DNA of 64,000 nt from Bdellovibrio bacteriovorus (GCF_001592755.1 NZ_LUKF01000016.1:248001-312000); one strand, 5' to 3'. Counted from the first letter of the stretch, positions 8,125 through 18,444 are shown. Numbers and translations: made by a program. The notes: generated from the sequence alone by a model not told the origin.

Positions 8125-8751
8125 TTATCTTGAGTAGTATTCAACGATCATGTTTTCTTCAGTAGCAACTGTTACGTCTTCGCGAGTTGGAAGATCTTTA
8201 ACAGTACCAGTGAATTTAGCATGATCAGCTTCAAGCCATGCTGGAACAGATCTACGAGCAACTGATTGAATAGCGCCCAAGATTTTGCCCATTTCGCGGC
8301 TTGATTCCGCAACCGTAATAACGTCACCTTTATTTACGATGATGCTTGGAATGTTAGCTCTCTTACCATTCAACAAGAAATGGTTGTGTTTAACAAGCTG
8401 CCTTGCTTCACGACGAGAGTTTGCATATCCCAAAGCATATACAACGTTATCAAGTCTTGTCTCGAGGAATTTAAGAAGCGCAGTGCCCGTCAATTCTTTT
8501 GAACGGCTGGCTTCTGTAACATATTTCACAAATTGTTTCTCAGAAACACCGTAGTATCTCTTAGTTTTTTGTTTTTCACGCAATTGAAGTGCAAATTCAG
8601 AGAACTTCAAACGAGATTGACCGTGTTGTCCTGGAGGATAAGGTCTTCTTTCGAAAGAACACTTATCAGTGTAACAACGGTCACCCTTCAAGAAAAGTTT
8701 CACGTTTTCGCGACGGCAAAGCTTACAAACGCTTTCGTTAATGCAGCTCAC
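8125..8751 (-). CDS. rpsD: 30S ribosomal protein S4 (zinc-type)
   Basis: S4 binds the 5' domain of 16S rRNA early in assembly. The N-terminus carries two cysteine pairs (VCKLCRRE and RCYTDKC), so this is the C+ zinc-binding form. The S4 RNA-binding domain follows with [20 protein letters not shown] and [11 protein letters not shown]. The start is GTG with AGGAG 6 bp upstream, and the length (208 aa) is normal. In E. coli S4 represses the alpha operon; whether it does so here cannot be seen. Confidence 0.97.
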   Translation of the reverse strand: MSCINESVCKLCRRENVKLFLKGDRCYTDKCSFERRPYPPGQHGQSRLKFSEFALQLREKQKTKRYYGVSEKQFVKYVTEASRSKELTGTALLKFLETRLDNVVYALGYANSRREARQLVKHNHFLLNGKRANIPSIIVNKGDVITVAESSREMGKILGAIQSVARRSVPAWLEADHAKFTGTVKDLPTREDVTVATEENMIVEYYSR

Positions 8752-8763
8752 GATATACTCCTA

Positions 8764-9159
8764 TTAAATTCTTCTACGCTTAGGCGGACGGCAACCGTTA
8801 TGTGGAACAGGAGTGATATCTTTAAGAGTCAAGATTCTCATACCTGTAGCAGCAAGTGCACGGATTGCAGGTTCACGACCAGCGCCTGGTCCTTTAAGAT
8901 AAACGTCCACAGATCTCATGCCTGCTTCCATAGCTTTTTTTGCAGCGTCTTCTGCCGCGGACTGTGCTGCATAAGGAGTGCCTTTACGGCTTCCTTTGAA
9001 ACCAAGGTGTCCAGCAGAGGACCAAGACACCGTAGCTCCGTTCGGATCAGTCATCGTAACGATAACGTTACCGAAGCCAGCTTGGATATAGCAGTTCCCT
9101 TGAGGAACGTTTCTTTTAACTTTTTTCTTAGCAACTTTTTTATTGTCAGTAGTGTTCAT
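8764..9159 (-). CDS. rpsK: 30S ribosomal protein S11
   Basis: S11 lies on the 30S platform next to the E site and 16S helix 45. Family motifs include [20 protein letters not shown], the [14 protein letters not shown] segment, and a C-terminus ending [16 protein letters not shown], which is nearly invariant. The protein has 131 residues and a Lys-rich N-terminal extension of about ten residues. It is 14 bp after rpsM. Confidence 0.98.
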   Translation of the reverse strand: MNTTDNKKVAKKKVKRNVPQGNCYIQAGFGNVIVTMTDPNGATVSWSSAGHLGFKGSRKGTPYAAQSAAEDAAKKAMEAGMRSVDVYLKGPGAGREPAIRALAATGMRILTLKDITPVPHNGCRPPKRRRI

Positions 9160-9173
9160 GTGCTAGCTACTCC

Positions 9174-9548
9174 CTAGACTGCTTTTTTCTTATTCGCTAC
9201 TGTCTTCTTAGGACCTTTACGAGTACGAGCGTTAGAACGAGTGTTCTGACCACGTACAGGCAAGCCCTTACGATGACGGATACCGCGGAAGCAGTTCAAG
9301 TCCATAAGACGTTTAATAGAAAGGCCAACTTCACGACGCAAATCACCTTCTACTTTGAAGCTTTGCTCGATGATGCCACGGATTTTAGCGATATGCTCGT
9401 CCGTTAGTCCCTCAGTTCTTAGATCGTGAGGAATACCAACTTGCTTACAGATCATAGCCGCACGAGGACGACCGATGCCGTAGATGTAAGTCAAAGCAAT
9501 TTCAACTCGTTTATTTCTAGGTAAGTCGACACCAAGTAAACGTGCCAT
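9174..9548 (-). CDS. rpsM: 30S ribosomal protein S13
   Basis: S13 sits in the head of the small subunit and bridges to the 50[21 protein letters not shown] and [14 protein letters not shown] near the start and [20 protein letters not shown] near the end are diagnostic. The protein is 124 residues, full length. The gene is 2 bp downstream of rpmJ, so the two are translated from one tightly packed message. Confidence 0.98.
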   Translation of the reverse strand: MARLLGVDLPRNKRVEIALTYIYGIGRPRAAMICKQVGIPHDLRTEGLTDEHIAKIRGIIEQSFKVEGDLRREVGLSIKRLMDLNCFRGIRHRKGLPVRGQNTRSNARTRKGPKKTVANKKKAV

Positions 9549-9550
9549 GT

Positions 9551-9664
9551 TTAACCCTGCCTTTGCTTATGTTTAGGGTTTTCGCAAATAACACGAATAA
9601 CGCCTTTTCGTTTGATAACTTTACATTTATTACAGATTTTCTTAACTGATGGTCTTACTTTCAT
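9551..9664 (-). CDS. rpmJ: 50S ribosomal protein L36 (zinc-type)
   Basis: A 37-residue protein beginning [20 protein letters not shown]. The three cysteines and the histidine (CxxC, C, H) form the zinc ribbon of the C+ form. The ATG at 9662-9664 is chosen because it gives the exact family length. A longer reading to 9748 would add an unrelated hydrophobic leader. The 126 bp between adk and rpmJ contains no infA and no map, which often lie here; it holds only a 6-bp hairpin (9687-9705). Confidence 0.95.
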   Translation of the reverse strand: MKVRPSVKKICNKCKVIKRKGVIRVICENPKHKQRQG

Positions 9665-9790
9665 ACTGTCTTCCCATACTTCGTTCCGCTTCAGAAAAAG
9701 AAGCGAAAATATCAGCAAAAACACGAATGCGGTCCGGCACGCTAACACCGAAAAACATTAAAGTCTAGAGATAAAAATAATACAGCCGTC

Positions 9791-10426
9791 TTATTTTATT
9801 ATTTTTTCGATCTCTTTATAGACTTCTTCGGAGTCTCTATTACCGTCCACTTCTACGTATTTGCCTGCTTTTTTATAAAACTCTTTTAAAGGGCTTGTTT
9901 GTTCTTGGTAGGTTTTAAGCCGAGTCTCGATAACCTCTGCCTTGTCATCATTCCTTTGAATGACTTCACCGCCGCAAACATCACATTTGCCTTCCGTCTT
10001 GGTAGGCTTGCTGACTATGTGGTAGACAGATCCGCAATTTTTACAGACCCGTCTTCCAGTCAATCGATCCATCAAAATACTCATCGGAACTTCGAGAAAA
10101 ATTGCTTTTCCGATGGAGAGATTCATTTTTACTAACAACTCATCCAAAGCCTGAGCTTGCACTGCAGTTCTTGGGAATCCGTCGAGGATAAAGTTCTTAG
10201 TTCCTTTTTGAAGAACTTCTTCAACCATGCCGATCACGATACTGTCCGGCACTAGCTGACCCTTATCCATATATTCTTGGGCTTTTTTACCAAGATCTGT
10301 TTGCCCCTTAATAGCCGCTCTGAACAGGTCGCCGGTGCTGATTTGCGTCATTCCCAAGCGTTTAATCAAGAGTTCAGATTGAGTACCTTTTCCGGCCCCA
10401 GGGGCACCAAACAGGATCACGTTCAT
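9791..10426 (-). CDS. adk: Adenylate kinase with zinc-binding lid
   Basis: Catalyses ATP + AMP = 2 ADP. It has the P-loop [10 protein letters not shown] (residues 7-16), the NMP-binding region [10 protein letters not shown], and FILDGFPRT. The long LID domain has four cysteines (CKNCGS and CDVCGG), so it binds zinc as in Gram-positive enzymes. The 211-residue length is normal. The ATG overlaps the secY stop by one base (TAATG), indicating translational coupling. Confidence 0.97.
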   Translation of the reverse strand: MNVILFGAPGAGKGTQSELLIKRLGMTQISTGDLFRAAIKGQTDLGKKAQEYMDKGQLVPDSIVIGMVEEVLQKGTKNFILDGFPRTAVQAQALDELLVKMNLSIGKAIFLEVPMSILMDRLTGRRVCKNCGSVYHIVSKPTKTEGKCDVCGGEVIQRNDDKAEVIETRLKTYQEQTSPLKEFYKKAGKYVEVDGNRDSEEVYKEIEKIIK

Positions 10427-11754
10427 TAGAACTGAACCCTTCTGCTGCGAATTTTAGCTCCCTTAAGGAAGCCCTCATATTTTTGAGTAATCATATGAGA
10501 TTGAATTTGCTGAGCAGTATCTAACGCCACACCCACTAGGATCAAAAGGCTTGTTCCACCGAATTGGAATGGAACGTTGAACTGAGTCGCCATGATGCCT
10601 GGTAGGATACAGATCGTACAAAGATAGATACAACCCAACACGTTTACGCGCTCAAGAACTCTTTGGATGTAGTCAGCAGTTGTTTTACCTGCGCGAACGC
10701 CAGGGATGAAACCACCGTACTTCTTAAGGTTGTCAGCAACGTCGTTCGGATTGAAGACGATCTCTGTATAGAAGAACGAGAAGAAAATAATCAAAGCCAC
10801 GAACATGATATTGAAGATCGTGCCCGATGGGTTCAAAGAATCTTGCAAAGACTTCAACCAAGGAGTGTTCACGAACTGCGCCATAGTCGCAGGGAACATC
10901 AACAAGGAGCTTGCGAAGATTGGTGGGATAACCCCAGAGAAATTGATTTTAATAGGCAAGTGGCTTGTCGGAGTTTGCATAGATTGCATTCCGCCGCCGC
11001 CTTGTCTTTGAGAGTACTGAACCGTGATACGACGTTGTGCCACTTCCATGTAAATAACCGCTGCAATAATAGCGACCATGAAAAGCACTAGCAACAATGC
11101 TAGGACAAAACGCATTTCACCTGTACGAACTAGTTCCCAAAGCTGTTGAGCACCACCAGGGATCGCTGCTGCGATACCAGTGAAGATGATTAAAGAAGAA
11201 CCGTTACCGATACCTCTTTCAGTGATTTGCTCACCCAACCACATGATGAAGCAAGTACCTGCTGTCAACGTGATGATTGTCATGATTTGGAATGGAAGGA
11301 ACGCCACTTCAGGTGCGATCACTAATGGACGACCATCTGGGCTTGTAGAATTCATCAACCAGCTGCTGATACCGTAACCTTGAACAACCGCCAAAGCTAC
11401 AGTCGCATAACGAGTGTATTGGTTGATTTTACGACGTCCCTGCTCCCCTTCTTTCTTCAAAGATTCCAAGTATGGAATCGCTGAAGTTAGAAGTTGGAAA
11501 ATGATGGAAGCAGAGATGTACGGCATGATACCCAATGCAAAAATACTGAATTGGGAGAGAGCACCACCCGTGAAGGTGTTGAATAACCCAAAGATTCCGC
11601 GGCTTTGTGCTTGGAAGAACGACAATACAGCTGTTCCATCAACTCCAGGAGTCGGAACGTGTACGCCAATTCTGTAAATAGCCAACATTGCCAATGTGAA
11701 CAAGATGCGTTTACGAAGATCAGAATTCTTTGCGATGCTCTCAATTGCAGACAC
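10426..11754 (-). CDS. secY: Protein translocase subunit SecY
   Basis: The channel subunit of the Sec translocon, 442 residues with ten expected transmembrane helices. Recognisable pieces include [13 protein letters not shown] in helix 1 and [15 protein letters not shown] (plug/TM2b). The [12 protein letters not shown] loop and [20 protein letters not shown] follow, and the end is KIRSRRVQF. The start is GTG, overlapping the rplO stop codon by one base (TAGTG). It is co-transcribed with the spc operon and followed by adk. Confidence 0.98.
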   Translation of the reverse strand: MSAIESIAKNSDLRKRILFTLAMLAIYRIGVHVPTPGVDGTAVLSFFQAQSRGIFGLFNTFTGGALSQFSIFALGIMPYISASIIFQLLTSAIPYLESLKKEGEQGRRKINQYTRYATVALAVVQGYGISSWLMNSTSPDGRPLVIAPEVAFLPFQIMTIITLTAGTCFIMWLGEQITERGIGNGSSLIIFTGIAAAIPGGAQQLWELVRTGEMRFVLALLLVLFMVAIIAAVIYMEVAQRRITVQYSQRQGGGGMQSMQTPTSHLPIKINFSGVIPPIFASSLLMFPATMAQFVNTPWLKSLQDSLNPSGTIFNIMFVALIIFFSFFYTEIVFNPNDVADNLKKYGGFIPGVRAGKTTADYIQRVLERVNVLGCIYLCTICILPGIMATQFNVPFQFGGTSLLILVGVALDTAQQIQSHMITQKYEGFLKGAKIRSRRVQF

Positions 11755-12191
11755 TACTTAATTACCTCGACTTTGCCGCCAGCAGCTTCAATAGCTTTCT
11801 TAGCGCTTTCTGAAAATTTATGAGCCTTAACAGTCAAAGCTGCTTTTAGCTCACCATTTCCCAAAATCTTAACCGCGCCGCCATTGATTAGGCCAGCTTG
11901 GTGAAGAGTTTCAGGAGTTACCTCTCCAGAAAATTTAGCAAGTTGTGATAAATTAACAATCTCAAATTTGTTAGCAAACGCGACGTTGCTAAAACCAAAC
12001 TTAGGCAAACGACGGTGCAAAGGAGTTTGACCACCCTCGAAACCACGGCGAACACGTCCGCCAGTACGAGCTAGTTGACCTTTGTGACCTTTTGTCGCAG
12101 TGCCACCCATACCAGAACCGATACCACGACCGATTCTTTTTGGGCTGTGCTTAGATCCCGCTTTGGGAGCAAGTGTTTTAAGCAAGCTCAT
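11754..12191 (-). CDS. rplO: 50S ribosomal protein L15
   Basis: L15 is a late-assembly protein with a long basic N-terminal extension threading into 23S r[23 protein letters not shown] and [18 protein letters not shown] are family signatures. The protein has 145 residues, with a globular C-terminal half. It is 3 bp downstream of rpmD and overlaps the secY start. Confidence 0.97.
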   Translation of the reverse strand: MSLLKTLAPKAGSKHSPKRIGRGIGSGMGGTATKGHKGQLARTGGRVRRGFEGGQTPLHRRLPKFGFSNVAFANKFEIVNLSQLAKFSGEVTPETLHQAGLINGGAVKILGNGELKAALTVKAHKFSESAKKAIEAAGGKVEVIK

Positions 12192-12194
12192 GGA

Positions 12195-12380
12195 TTACCC
12201 CTTAACTACAACATCTACTAGATGTTGTACTTTCATAATATTGCCGCGAGCCGCTGGAGAGTCTTTCACTTCAGAAGTAGAATGACGCTTCTTAAGCCCC
12301 AAGCATTTAACTGCATCTTTTTGGTCTTGAGTGCAGCCGATCAATGATCTTTTCAATGTAAGAACAAATGTTTTTGCCAT
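12195..12380 (-). CDS. rpmD: 50S ribosomal protein L30
   Basis: A 61-residue protein with the L30 pattern: an N-terminal strand ([20 protein letters not shown]), then [21 protein letters not shown] and a closing helix with [12 protein letters not shown]30 binds 23S rRNA near the central protuberance. It lies between rpsE and rplO, as in the canonical spc operon. Confidence 0.94.
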   Translation of the reverse strand: MAKTFVLTLKRSLIGCTQDQKDAVKCLGLKKRHSTSEVKDSPAARGNIMKVQHLVDVVVKG

Positions 12381-12398
12381 TTTATGCCACCGTTCCGA

Positions 12399-12854
12399 TT
12401 AAAGCTGTTTCAACTGCTTTAAGCCGTCGATTGTTGCTCTTACTGCATTGTGAGGGTTACGAGTACCAACACATTTAGTAAGAATGTCTTTTACGCCAAC
12501 AGACTCAAGAACTGCACGCACCGCGCCACCCGCGATCACACCAGTACCAGGAGCAGCAGGTTTCATAATAACCTTCGCTGCGCCGAACTTGCCGATCACT
12601 TCGTGAGGGATTGTGCGACCTTCTTTAAGAGCTACGGATTTAGCAGATTTTTTTGCAGATCTGCTAGCTTTACCGATAGCCTCAGGTACTTCGCCTGCTT
12701 TACCAGAACCGAAGCCTACGTCTCCAGCCTTGTTTCCAACTACTACTAGAGCTGCGAAAGAGAAGCGACGACCACCCTTAACAACTTTCGTTACACGGTT
12801 GATCGCAACTACACGCTCTTCTAATTCAGCTGCTTGAGCTTGAACTTTCTCCAC
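12399..12854 (-). CDS. rpsE: 30S ribosomal protein S5
   Basis: S5 helps decoding accuracy and shapes the mRNA entry. The double-stranded RNA-binding part shows [20 protein letters not shown] and [19 protein letters not shown]. The second domain has [20 protein letters not shown] and [17 protein letters not shown]. The protein is 151 residues, a little short because the N-terminal tail is reduced. The start is GTG with AAGGAG 6 bp upstream. Confidence 0.97.
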   Translation of the reverse strand: MEKVQAQAAELEERVVAINRVTKVVKGGRRFSFAALVVVGNKAGDVGFGSGKAGEVPEAIGKASRSAKKSAKSVALKEGRTIPHEVIGKFGAAKVIMKPAAPGTGVIAGGAVRAVLESVGVKDILTKCVGTRNPHNAVRATIDGLKQLKQL

Positions 12855-12864
12855 ACATCACTCC

Positions 12865-13230
12865 TTAGAAATTAAGGCCGCCCTCACGAGCGCCTTCTGC
12901 TAGAGATTTAACACGGCCATGGTACAAGTAACCGTTACGGTCGAAAACGACGTTCTTGATGTTTTTCGTAGCAGCTGCTTTAGCCACTTCGTTACCAACA
13001 AGTTTCGCCATATCGATACCAGACTTGTCATCTTTACCAAGAGAAGAAACCGCAACAAGAGTTGTACCGTCAACGTCATTGATGATTTGAGCGTACATGT
13101 GCTTACCGCTACGGAATACGCAAAGACGTGGTCTTTCCGCAGTTCCGTTTACAGTTTTACGGATTCTGATCTTCTTTTTGAGGCGATTTGCTTTTCTGTC
13201 ACTTGTATGTTTGCTTACTTTAATTTTCAT
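12865..13230 (-). CDS. rplR: 50S ribosomal protein L18
   Basis: L18 binds 5S rRNA together with L5 and L25. Motifs include [20 protein letters not shown] and [20 protein letters not shown], followed by EGGLNF, the usual C-terminus. It has 121 residues, full length, in the standard position between rplF and rpsE. Confidence 0.98.
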   Translation of the reverse strand: MKIKVSKHTSDRKANRLKKKIRIRKTVNGTAERPRLCVFRSGKHMYAQIINDVDGTTLVAVSSLGKDDKSGIDMAKLVGNEVAKAAATKNIKNVVFDRNGYLYHGRVKSLAEGAREGGLNF

Positions 13231-13242
13231 ACATTACCTCAA

Positions 13243-13785
13243 TTATTTACCAGCCGACTTACCAGCTTTACGTCTGATATGCTCACCAGCATAACGAACA
13301 CCTTTTGCCAAGTATGGCTCAGGCGGACGGAAAGAACGGATTTTAGCTGCCACTTGACCAACCAACTCTTTGCTTGGGCCAGTGATTGTAAGGTTCGTTT
13401 GCTTATCAACCTTGATTTCGATTCCTTCAGGGATATCGAAGATCACAGGGTGAGAGAAACCCAAAGAAAGTTCCAACTTCTTACCAGATACGTTTGCACG
13501 ATATCCGACACCGTGAAGTTCAAGACCTCTTGAGAAACCTTTAGTTACGCCAGTTACTGCATTTTGAATAAGCGCTCTGTAAAGACCGTGCAATGCGCGG
13601 CTTTCTTTAGAGTCGTCTTTGCGAACCAAAACAACTTTACCGCCTTCTACTTTCGCAGAAACAGCTGATTGCATGCCGATTTTCAAAGAAGACTTCGCAC
13701 CTTTAACGACAACTTCGTTAGCAGGTGTTACGCTTACTTGTACTGTGTTATCAAAAATAACGGGTGCTTTACCAATACGAGACAT
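13243..13785 (-). CDS. rplF: 50S ribosomal protein L6
   Basis: L6 lies near the factor-binding site of the 50S subunit. The two similar beta-alpha domains can be followed from SRIGKAPVIFDNTVQVSV through GFSRGLELHGVGYRANV to the C-terminal signature PPEPYLAKGVRYAGEHIRRK. The length is 180 residues. It is 8 bp downstream of rpsH in the spc operon. Confidence 0.98.
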   Translation of the reverse strand: MSRIGKAPVIFDNTVQVSVTPANEVVVKGAKSSLKIGMQSAVSAKVEGGKVVLVRKDDSKESRALHGLYRALIQNAVTGVTKGFSRGLELHGVGYRANVSGKKLELSLGFSHPVIFDIPEGIEIKVDKQTNLTITGPSKELVGQVAAKIRSFRPPEPYLAKGVRYAGEHIRRKAGKSAGK

Positions 13786-13792
13786 AATTCAC

Positions 13793-14182
13793 CTACCAAA
13801 GTGTCGCAAGCAATTCACCACCGAGTTTTGCCTCAGTAGCTTGCTTACCGCTCATGATTCCTTTGCTAGTGCTGATGATGGACATACCCATACCAGAACG
13901 AACTGTCGGAATCTTGTCAGATTTAACATAAACTCTACGACCTGGACGAGATACGCGGTCGATAGAATTGATCACGTGGTTTCCAGCTTCGTCGTATTTC
14001 AAGTAAACACGCATAATGCCTTGTTTGCTGTCTTTAGCGACTTTGAAGCTTCTGATCAAACCTTCGTTAACGAGGATTTGAGCAATACCCGCTCTTACTT
14101 TTGAAGCAGGAAGATCCACTTTTTCGTGTTTCGCTGCTCCAGCATTTCTAATCATTGTAAGGAACTGAGAGATTGTATCCAT
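13793..14182 (-). CDS. rpsH: 30S ribosomal protein S8
   Basis: S8 binds the central domain of 16S rRNA. It has the start DTISQFLTMIRNAGAAKHEK, the VDLPASKVRAGIAQIL segment and the C-terminal signature GMGMSIISTSKGIMSG. It is 129 residues long. In E. coli S8 represses the spc operon by binding mRNA near rplE; an equivalent site could not be judged by eye here. Confidence 0.98.
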   Translation of the reverse strand: MDTISQFLTMIRNAGAAKHEKVDLPASKVRAGIAQILVNEGLIRSFKVAKDSKQGIMRVYLKYDEAGNHVINSIDRVSRPGRRVYVKSDKIPTVRSGMGMSIISTSKGIMSGKQATEAKLGGELLATLW

Positions 14183-14192
14183 AGTGATCCTC

Positions 14193-14498
14193 TTACCAAC
14201 TTGCTTTCGTTACGCCAGGCAATTTACCGTCAAGAGCCAATTGTCTGAAAGCGATACGAGACAAACCGAATTTGCGGTAGTTACCACGAGGGCGACCCGT
14301 CAATTCACAGCGAGTGATAACGCGGTTTGGATTTGTATCACGACGAAGAGCTTGAAGCTTTTTACGAGCTCCATCTCTTTCTTCGTCAGAAAGCTTCATG
14401 TCGACAGCTTTCTCTCTAAGCTCTTTTCTATATTGAGCGTATCTTTTAGAAAGTTCTTTTCTTTTATTATTTTTTTCAATGCTTGCTTTACGAGCCAA
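14193..14498 (-). CDS. rpsN: 30S ribosomal protein S14 (long, zinc-free form)
   Basis: A 101-residue S14 of the long C- form that lacks the zinc ribbon of the short form. The end [19 protein letters not shown] and [19 protein letters not shown]-like tail (here [19 protein letters not shown]) is diagnostic. S14 sits in the 30S head. The start codon is TTG ([11 protein letters not shown]), preceded by AGAGGGG. Confidence 0.97.
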   Translation of the reverse strand: MARKASIEKNNKRKELSKRYAQYRKELREKAVDMKLSDEERDGARKKLQALRRDTNPNRVITRCELTGRPRGNYRKFGLSRIAFRQLALDGKLPGVTKASW

Positions 14499-14510
14499 GT
14501 TACACCCCTC

Positions 14511-15050
14511 TTACTTTCTGAAGGGCATGCCAAGTGCTTCAAGAAGCGCTCTGCCCTCAGCGTCGTTTTTAGCAGTTGTACAAATAGTGATGTTCATACC
14601 GCGAGTTTTATCAACTTTATCGTAGTTGATCTCAGGGAACACGATTTGCTCTTTCAAACCCATGTTGTAGTTACCACGGCCGTCGAAACCTTTATTTGGC
14701 AAACCGCGGAAGTCTCTTACGCGAGGAAGTGCCAAGGTGTTCAAACGATCCATGAAAGACCACATTTTTTCTCTTCTCAAAGTCACGCGAACACCCAATG
14801 GGATGCCAGCACGCAATTTGAAGTTAGAGATAGCTTTTTTAGCTTTAGTGATAACAGCTTTTTGACCAGTGATCGCAGTGATCTCGTCAACAACAGTGTT
14901 CAAAATTTTTGGATTTTGAACTGCTTCGCTCAAGCACACGCTTAGAGTGATTTTCTCTAAACGAGGAACTTGCATCACGTTTTTAGCACCCAATTGTTTT
15001 TGAAGAGCGGGAGCGATCTCTTTTCTGTATTTTGTATGTAAGCGATTCAT
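14511..15050 (-). CDS. rplE: 50S ribosomal protein L5
   Basis: L5 binds 5S rRNA and contacts the P-site tRNA and S13. It has [20 protein letters not shown] and [20 protein letters not shown]. The family signature [20 protein letters not shown] is also present. The protein is 179 residues. It is only 11 bp downstream of rplN, whereas rplX normally lies between the two. The leader AAGGGGTGATGAG immediately before the ATG serves as the ribosome-binding site, so no gene fragment remains in the gap. Confidence 0.98.
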   Translation of the reverse strand: MNRLHTKYRKEIAPALQKQLGAKNVMQVPRLEKITLSVCLSEAVQNPKILNTVVDEITAITGQKAVITKAKKAISNFKLRAGIPLGVRVTLRREKMWSFMDRLNTLALPRVRDFRGLPNKGFDGRGNYNMGLKEQIVFPEINYDKVDKTRGMNITICTTAKNDAEGRALLEALGMPFRK

Positions 15051-15061
15051 CTCATCACCCC

Positions 15062-15430
15062 TTATAGAACTTCCGGAGCCAAAGATACGATCTTAACGAA
15101 CGACTTAGCTCTCAATTCTCTGGCAACTGGGCCAAAGATACGTGTTCCAATTGGTTCCTTAGAAGCGTTGATAAGAACTGCAGAGTTATCATCAAAACGG
15201 ATATAAGATCCGTCTGGACGACGAAGTTTTTGCACTGTTCTTACAACAACTGCTTTAGCAACATCACCTTTTTTAACTTTAGCGTTTGGCAAAGCTTCTT
15301 TGATAGAAACAACGATAACATCACCGATAGATGCTACACGGCGTTTTGAACCACCAAGAACCTTTACGCACATAACTTCTTTAGCGCCAGAGTTGTCAGC
15401 TACATTTAGTCTAGTTTGCATTTGAATCAT
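15062..15430 (-). CDS. rplN: 50S ribosomal protein L14
   Basis: L14 forms intersubunit bridges and binds near helix 95 of 23S rRNA. It has [20 protein letters not shown] at the start, the motif [13 protein letters not shown] and [20 protein letters not shown]. The length of 122 residues is exactly that of the family. It is followed directly by rplE instead of rplX. Confidence 0.98.
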   Translation of the reverse strand: MIQMQTRLNVADNSGAKEVMCVKVLGGSKRRVASIGDVIVVSIKEALPNAKVKKGDVAKAVVVRTVQKLRRPDGSYIRFDDNSAVLINASKEPIGTRIFGPVARELRAKSFVKIVSLAPEVL

Positions 15431-15441
15431 GACAACTCCCC

Positions 15442-15711
15442 TTACGCCTTAGCCGTTTCAACAACTTCAGCCAAAGTCCAACGCTTAGTTTTGCTAAGAG
15501 GACGAGTTTCACGGATCTTAACGATGTCACCAGTTTTAGCTTGGTTCTTTTCGTCATGAGCCTTGAAAACAGATGTCTTCTTAACGTACTTACCGTACTT
15601 TGGATGTTTCACCATGCGGTAGATGAGGACAGAGATAGTTTTATCCATCTTGTCACTGATAACTTCACCTACGACTTCAATTTTACGTCCTCTAGTATTA
15701 GTTTCAGTCAT
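15442..15711 (-). CDS. rpsQ: 30S ribosomal protein S17
   Basis: S17 is an OB-fold protein binding the 5' domain of 16S rRNA. It has [20 protein letters not shown], the [13 protein letters not shown] segment and [18 protein letters not shown]. The protein is 89 residues. It is 9 bp after rpmC in the standard S10/spc junction. Confidence 0.97.
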   Translation of the reverse strand: MTETNTRGRKIEVVGEVISDKMDKTISVLIYRMVKHPKYGKYVKKTSVFKAHDEKNQAKTGDIVKIRETRPLSKTKRWTLAEVVETAKA

Positions 15712-15720
15712 TCTCTACCT

Positions 15721-15912
15721 CTATCTCGCCACTTTTTTAACAATCGCTGTATTGATTTTAGCGATGTTGCGGCGAAGATTACGAATTTCAATTGGGTTTG
15801 AAAGTTGACCAATTGAATTCTTGATACGTGCTTGGAACAACTCTTCAGAAAGAGCTGCTCTTTTCTTCTTCAATTCAGTTACAGAAAGATCTTGAATCTC
15901 AACGAACTTCAT
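15721..15912 (-). CDS. rpmC: 50S ribosomal protein L29
   Basis: A 63-residue two-helix protein near the exit tunnel, where trigger factor and SRP dock. It has the pattern DLSVTELKKKRAALSEELFQ and NPIEIRNLRRNIAKINTAI. It lies between rplP and rpsQ, as expected. Confidence 0.96.
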   Translation of the reverse strand: MKFVEIQDLSVTELKKKRAALSEELFQARIKNSIGQLSNPIEIRNLRRNIAKINTAIVKKVAR

Positions 15913-15916
15913 AAAA

Positions 15917-16324
15917 CTACTCCCTCACCAAGAAACGAGTTTTGAAAGGAAGTTTGTGAGCTGCGCGTTCGAAAGCTTCTTTAGCTTGTTCACGAGTCAC
16001 ACCGTTCATTTCGAAAAGAACTTTTCCAGGAAGAACGCGTGCTACCCACAACTCCGGATTACCTTTACCGCTACCCATACGAGTTTCAGCAGGTTTCTTA
16101 GTTACTGGGATGTTCGGGAACACACGGCACCAGATTTTACCACCACGTTTTACTGAACGTGAGATAGCAATACGACCAGCTTCCAACTGACGAGCTGTCA
16201 GACGGCCTTCCTCGATAGCTTGAAGACCGTAGTCTCCGAAATCAAGGTTAGAACCTCTGTAAGCAAAACCAGTTGCGCGGCCTACAAATTGTTTACGCCA
16301 TTTTACTCTTTTAGGACTTAACAC
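15917..16324 (-). CDS. rplP: 50S ribosomal protein L16
   Basis: L16 helps organise the A site and tRNA binding. The GTG at 16322-16324 is chosen because it gives the family start [16 protein letters not shown] and has GAGGAGG 6 bp upstream. That places the start inside the last codons of rpsC, a 14-bp overlap. Further motifs are [20 protein letters not shown] and [19 protein letters not shown]. The length is 135 residues. Confidence 0.97.
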   Translation of the reverse strand: MLSPKRVKWRKQFVGRATGFAYRGSNLDFGDYGLQAIEEGRLTARQLEAGRIAISRSVKRGGKIWCRVFPNIPVTKKPAETRMGSGKGNPELWVARVLPGKVLFEMNGVTREQAKEAFERAAHKLPFKTRFLVRE

Positions 16325-16976
16325 GACCTGCCTCCTCAACTTCGCGAGCAGATAAGATATCGCCTTTATAGATCCATACTTTCATGCCGATGATTCCGTA
16401 TGCAGTCAAAGCTTCAGCAGTACCGTAGTCGATATCTGCACGCAATGTATGAAGAGGAACACTCTTCTCATTGTACCACTCTGAACGAGCAATTTCGGCT
16501 CCATCAAGACGTCCTGAAACACGGATCTTGATACCTCTCACGCCGCCTTTGATAGCAGCTGCAATAGCTTTTTTAAGTGCTCTTCTCCAAGAGATACGTT
16601 TCTCAAGTTGTTGAGCAATACTCTCAGCGACGAGCTGAGCATCGAGGTCTGGCTTGCGCACTTCTTGGATGCTCAAGAAAACTTCGTTGGGTGTAAGTTT
16701 TTGAACTTCCGCTTTAAGTGAATCAATACCAGTACCTTTTTTACCAATTACAACACCTGGACGAGCAGTAGAGATGATGATTTTAATCTTCTTCGCTGCA
16801 CGTTCCATTTCAATTTTCGCTACACCCGCGTGCTTAAGCTTATTTTTCAAATACTTTCTTAAGCGGATGTCTTCGTGGAGATTTTCAAAATATTGGTTAC
16901 CCTTCGCATACCAGCGAGAGTCCCACGTTCTGATAACACCAACTCTTAGACCAATTGGATTAACCTTTTGTCCCAC
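16311..16976 (-). CDS. rpsC: 30S ribosomal protein S3
   Basis: S3 forms part of the mRNA entry tunnel and helicase activity of the 30S. It begins [20 protein letters not shown] and contains the KH-domain motif [20 protein letters not shown]. The C-terminal domain follows with [19 protein letters not shown]. The start is GTG with GAGGAG upstream. The length is 221 residues. Its end overlaps the rplP start. Confidence 0.98.
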   Translation of the reverse strand: MGQKVNPIGLRVGVIRTWDSRWYAKGNQYFENLHEDIRLRKYLKNKLKHAGVAKIEMERAAKKIKIIISTARPGVVIGKKGTGIDSLKAEVQKLTPNEVFLSIQEVRKPDLDAQLVAESIAQQLEKRISWRRALKKAIAAAIKGGVRGIKIRVSGRLDGAEIARSEWYNEKSVPLHTLRADIDYGTAEALTAYGIIGMKVWIYKGDILSAREVEEAGRVKS

Positions 16977-16978
16977 GA

Positions 16979-17311
16979 CTATTTCTCCTCGAGTACTACG
17001 TTAATGTGGCTGGTCTTCTTGCGAACTCCGAAAGCACGCCCTTGAGCGCGAGGACGGAATCTTTTAAGAACAGGGCCTTGATCAACCCAGATAGCTTTAA
17101 CATAAAGATTATCAACATCCATAACCTTTTTGTATTCTGCGTTAGCAACCGCAGATTCGATTAGCTTTTTTACCATACCAGCAGTTTTCTTATTCAAGAA
17201 AGTGAGAGTTTTTACTGCTTCGTTCACGTCTTTACCGCGAACTAGGTCAACAACCAATCTTGCTTTCTGAGCGCCTACTCTTGCATATTTCAAGCTTGCT
17301 TTAACTTCCAT
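16979..17311 (-). CDS. rplV: 50S ribosomal protein L22
   Basis: L22 lines the exit tunnel with a long beta-hairpin. The ATG at 17309-17311 is preferred ([20 protein letters not shown]) because AGAGG lies 6 bp upstream. A TTG two codons earlier is the alternative. The hairpin and C-terminus are seen as [20 protein letters not shown]. The length is 110 residues. Confidence 0.96.
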   Translation of the reverse strand: MEVKASLKYARVGAQKARLVVDLVRGKDVNEAVKTLTFLNKKTAGMVKKLIESAVANAEYKKVMDVDNLYVKAIWVDQGPVLKRFRPRAQGRAFGVRKKTSHINVVLEEK

Positions 17312-17323
17312 AATCAACCTCTA

Positions 17324-17614
17324 TTACTTCTTCGCAGCAGCAGGAGCAGCTGCTTTCTTCTCGGCGTGACCTTGGAAAGTTCTTGTTGGAGCAAACTCAC
17401 CGAGTTTGTGACCAATCATGTTCTCAGTGATGTAAACTGGAACGAACTTTCTTCCGTTATGAACCGCAAAAGTCAGTCCAATTGTCTCTGGAAGAATTGT
17501 TGAGCGGCGAGACCAAGTTTTAATAACTTTTTTATCATTTTTTTCGATCGCAGTGTCGATCTTCTTTTGAAGATGCAAATCGACGAATGGACCTTTTTTA
17601 ATCGAGCGTGCCAC
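17324..17614 (-). CDS. rpsS: 30S ribosomal protein S19
   Basis: S19 sits on the 30S head and contacts the 50S. It starts [19 protein letters not shown] and contains [20 protein letters not shown], the [20 protein letters not shown] segment and FQGHA. An Ala/Lys tail extends beyond the usual end. The GTG start has AGGAG 6 bp upstream. Confidence 0.97.
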   Translation of the reverse strand: MARSIKKGPFVDLHLQKKIDTAIEKNDKKVIKTWSRRSTILPETIGLTFAVHNGRKFVPVYITENMIGHKLGEFAPTRTFQGHAEKKAAAPAAAKK

Positions 17615-17623
17615 CTTTTACTC

Positions 17624-18442
17624 CTACTTACGTCTCTTGATAATTGAAGAGTTGGTTCTCTTGTTATTTCTCGTTTTGTAACCCTTACAAGGTTGACCCC
17701 AAGGAGTTACCGGGTGATGCCCTTTACCAACACCCTCACCACCACCCAATGGATGGTCGACAGGGTTCATGTGCATACCACGAACTGAAGGACGGATACC
17801 TCTCCAACGAGAGCGACCTGCTTTACCAAGATTGATGTTTTCGTTGTCAGTGTTACCAACTTGACCGATTGAAGCTTTGCACACAGACAAGATTTGCTTC
17901 AATTCGCCAGACGGCATACGTACTTGGCAGTATTGTTCACCTTTACCAGCCAAAGTTGCTGTAGCACCCGCGCCACGGCAAACTTGACCACCTTTACCCG
18001 GACGCATTTCGATGTTGTGGATCACAGTACCAACTGGGATCGCAGCCAAAGAAAGGCAGTTACCTGGTTTGATGTCGGCTTTATCAGAAGAAAGAACTGT
18101 ATCACCTACGTTCAATCCAACTGGAGCGATGATGTACGCTTTCGCGCCATCTACGTAAGAGATAAGAGCGATACGGCAAGTTCTGTTTGGATCGTACTCG
18201 ATCGCAACAACTTTTGCTGGAACGTCTACTTTAGTTCTTTTGAAATCAACCAAACGGTATTTTCTTTTATGACCGCCACCTTGGTGACGGATAGTGATTT
18301 GACCGTGGTTGTTACGAGCAGCTTTATTATGTAGAGGTTCAACTAGAGATTTCTCTGGAGTTGTTTTCGTGATTTCTTTGAAATCGAAACCAGTCATTCC
18401 TCTGCGACCATGAGAGCGTGGGGCAAATGTTTTAATACCCAT
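17624..18442 (-). CDS. rplB: 50S ribosomal protein L2
   Basis: L2 is a primary 23S rRNA-binding protein needed for peptidyl-transferase centre assembly. [20 protein letters not shown], the [20 protein letters not shown] segment and the C-terminal signature [20 protein letters not shown] (with the important histidine) are present. The length is 272 residues. It is separated from rplW by only 2 bp. Confidence 0.98.
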   Translation of the reverse strand: MGIKTFAPRSHGRRGMTGFDFKEITKTTPEKSLVEPLHNKAARNNHGQITIRHQGGGHKRKYRLVDFKRTKVDVPAKVVAIEYDPNRTCRIALISYVDGAKAYIIAPVGLNVGDTVLSSDKADIKPGNCLSLAAIPVGTVIHNIEMRPGKGGQVCRGAGATATLAGKGEQYCQVRMPSGELKQILSVCKASIGQVGNTDNENINLGKAGRSRWRGIRPSVRGMHMNPVDHPLGGGEGVGKGHHPVTPWGQPCKGYKTRNNKRTNSSIIKRRK

Positions 18443-18444
18443 CT

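Noticed and set aside
8533-9177. Plus-strand 214-residue frame opposite rpsD and rpsK
   Set aside because: It is a shadow of two unmistakable ribosomal protein genes on the other strand.
14184-14945. Plus-strand 253-residue frame opposite rpsN and rplE
   Set aside because: It is a complementary-strand shadow; the composition (Phe/Ser/Thr-rich) is what antisense of basic ribosomal genes gives.
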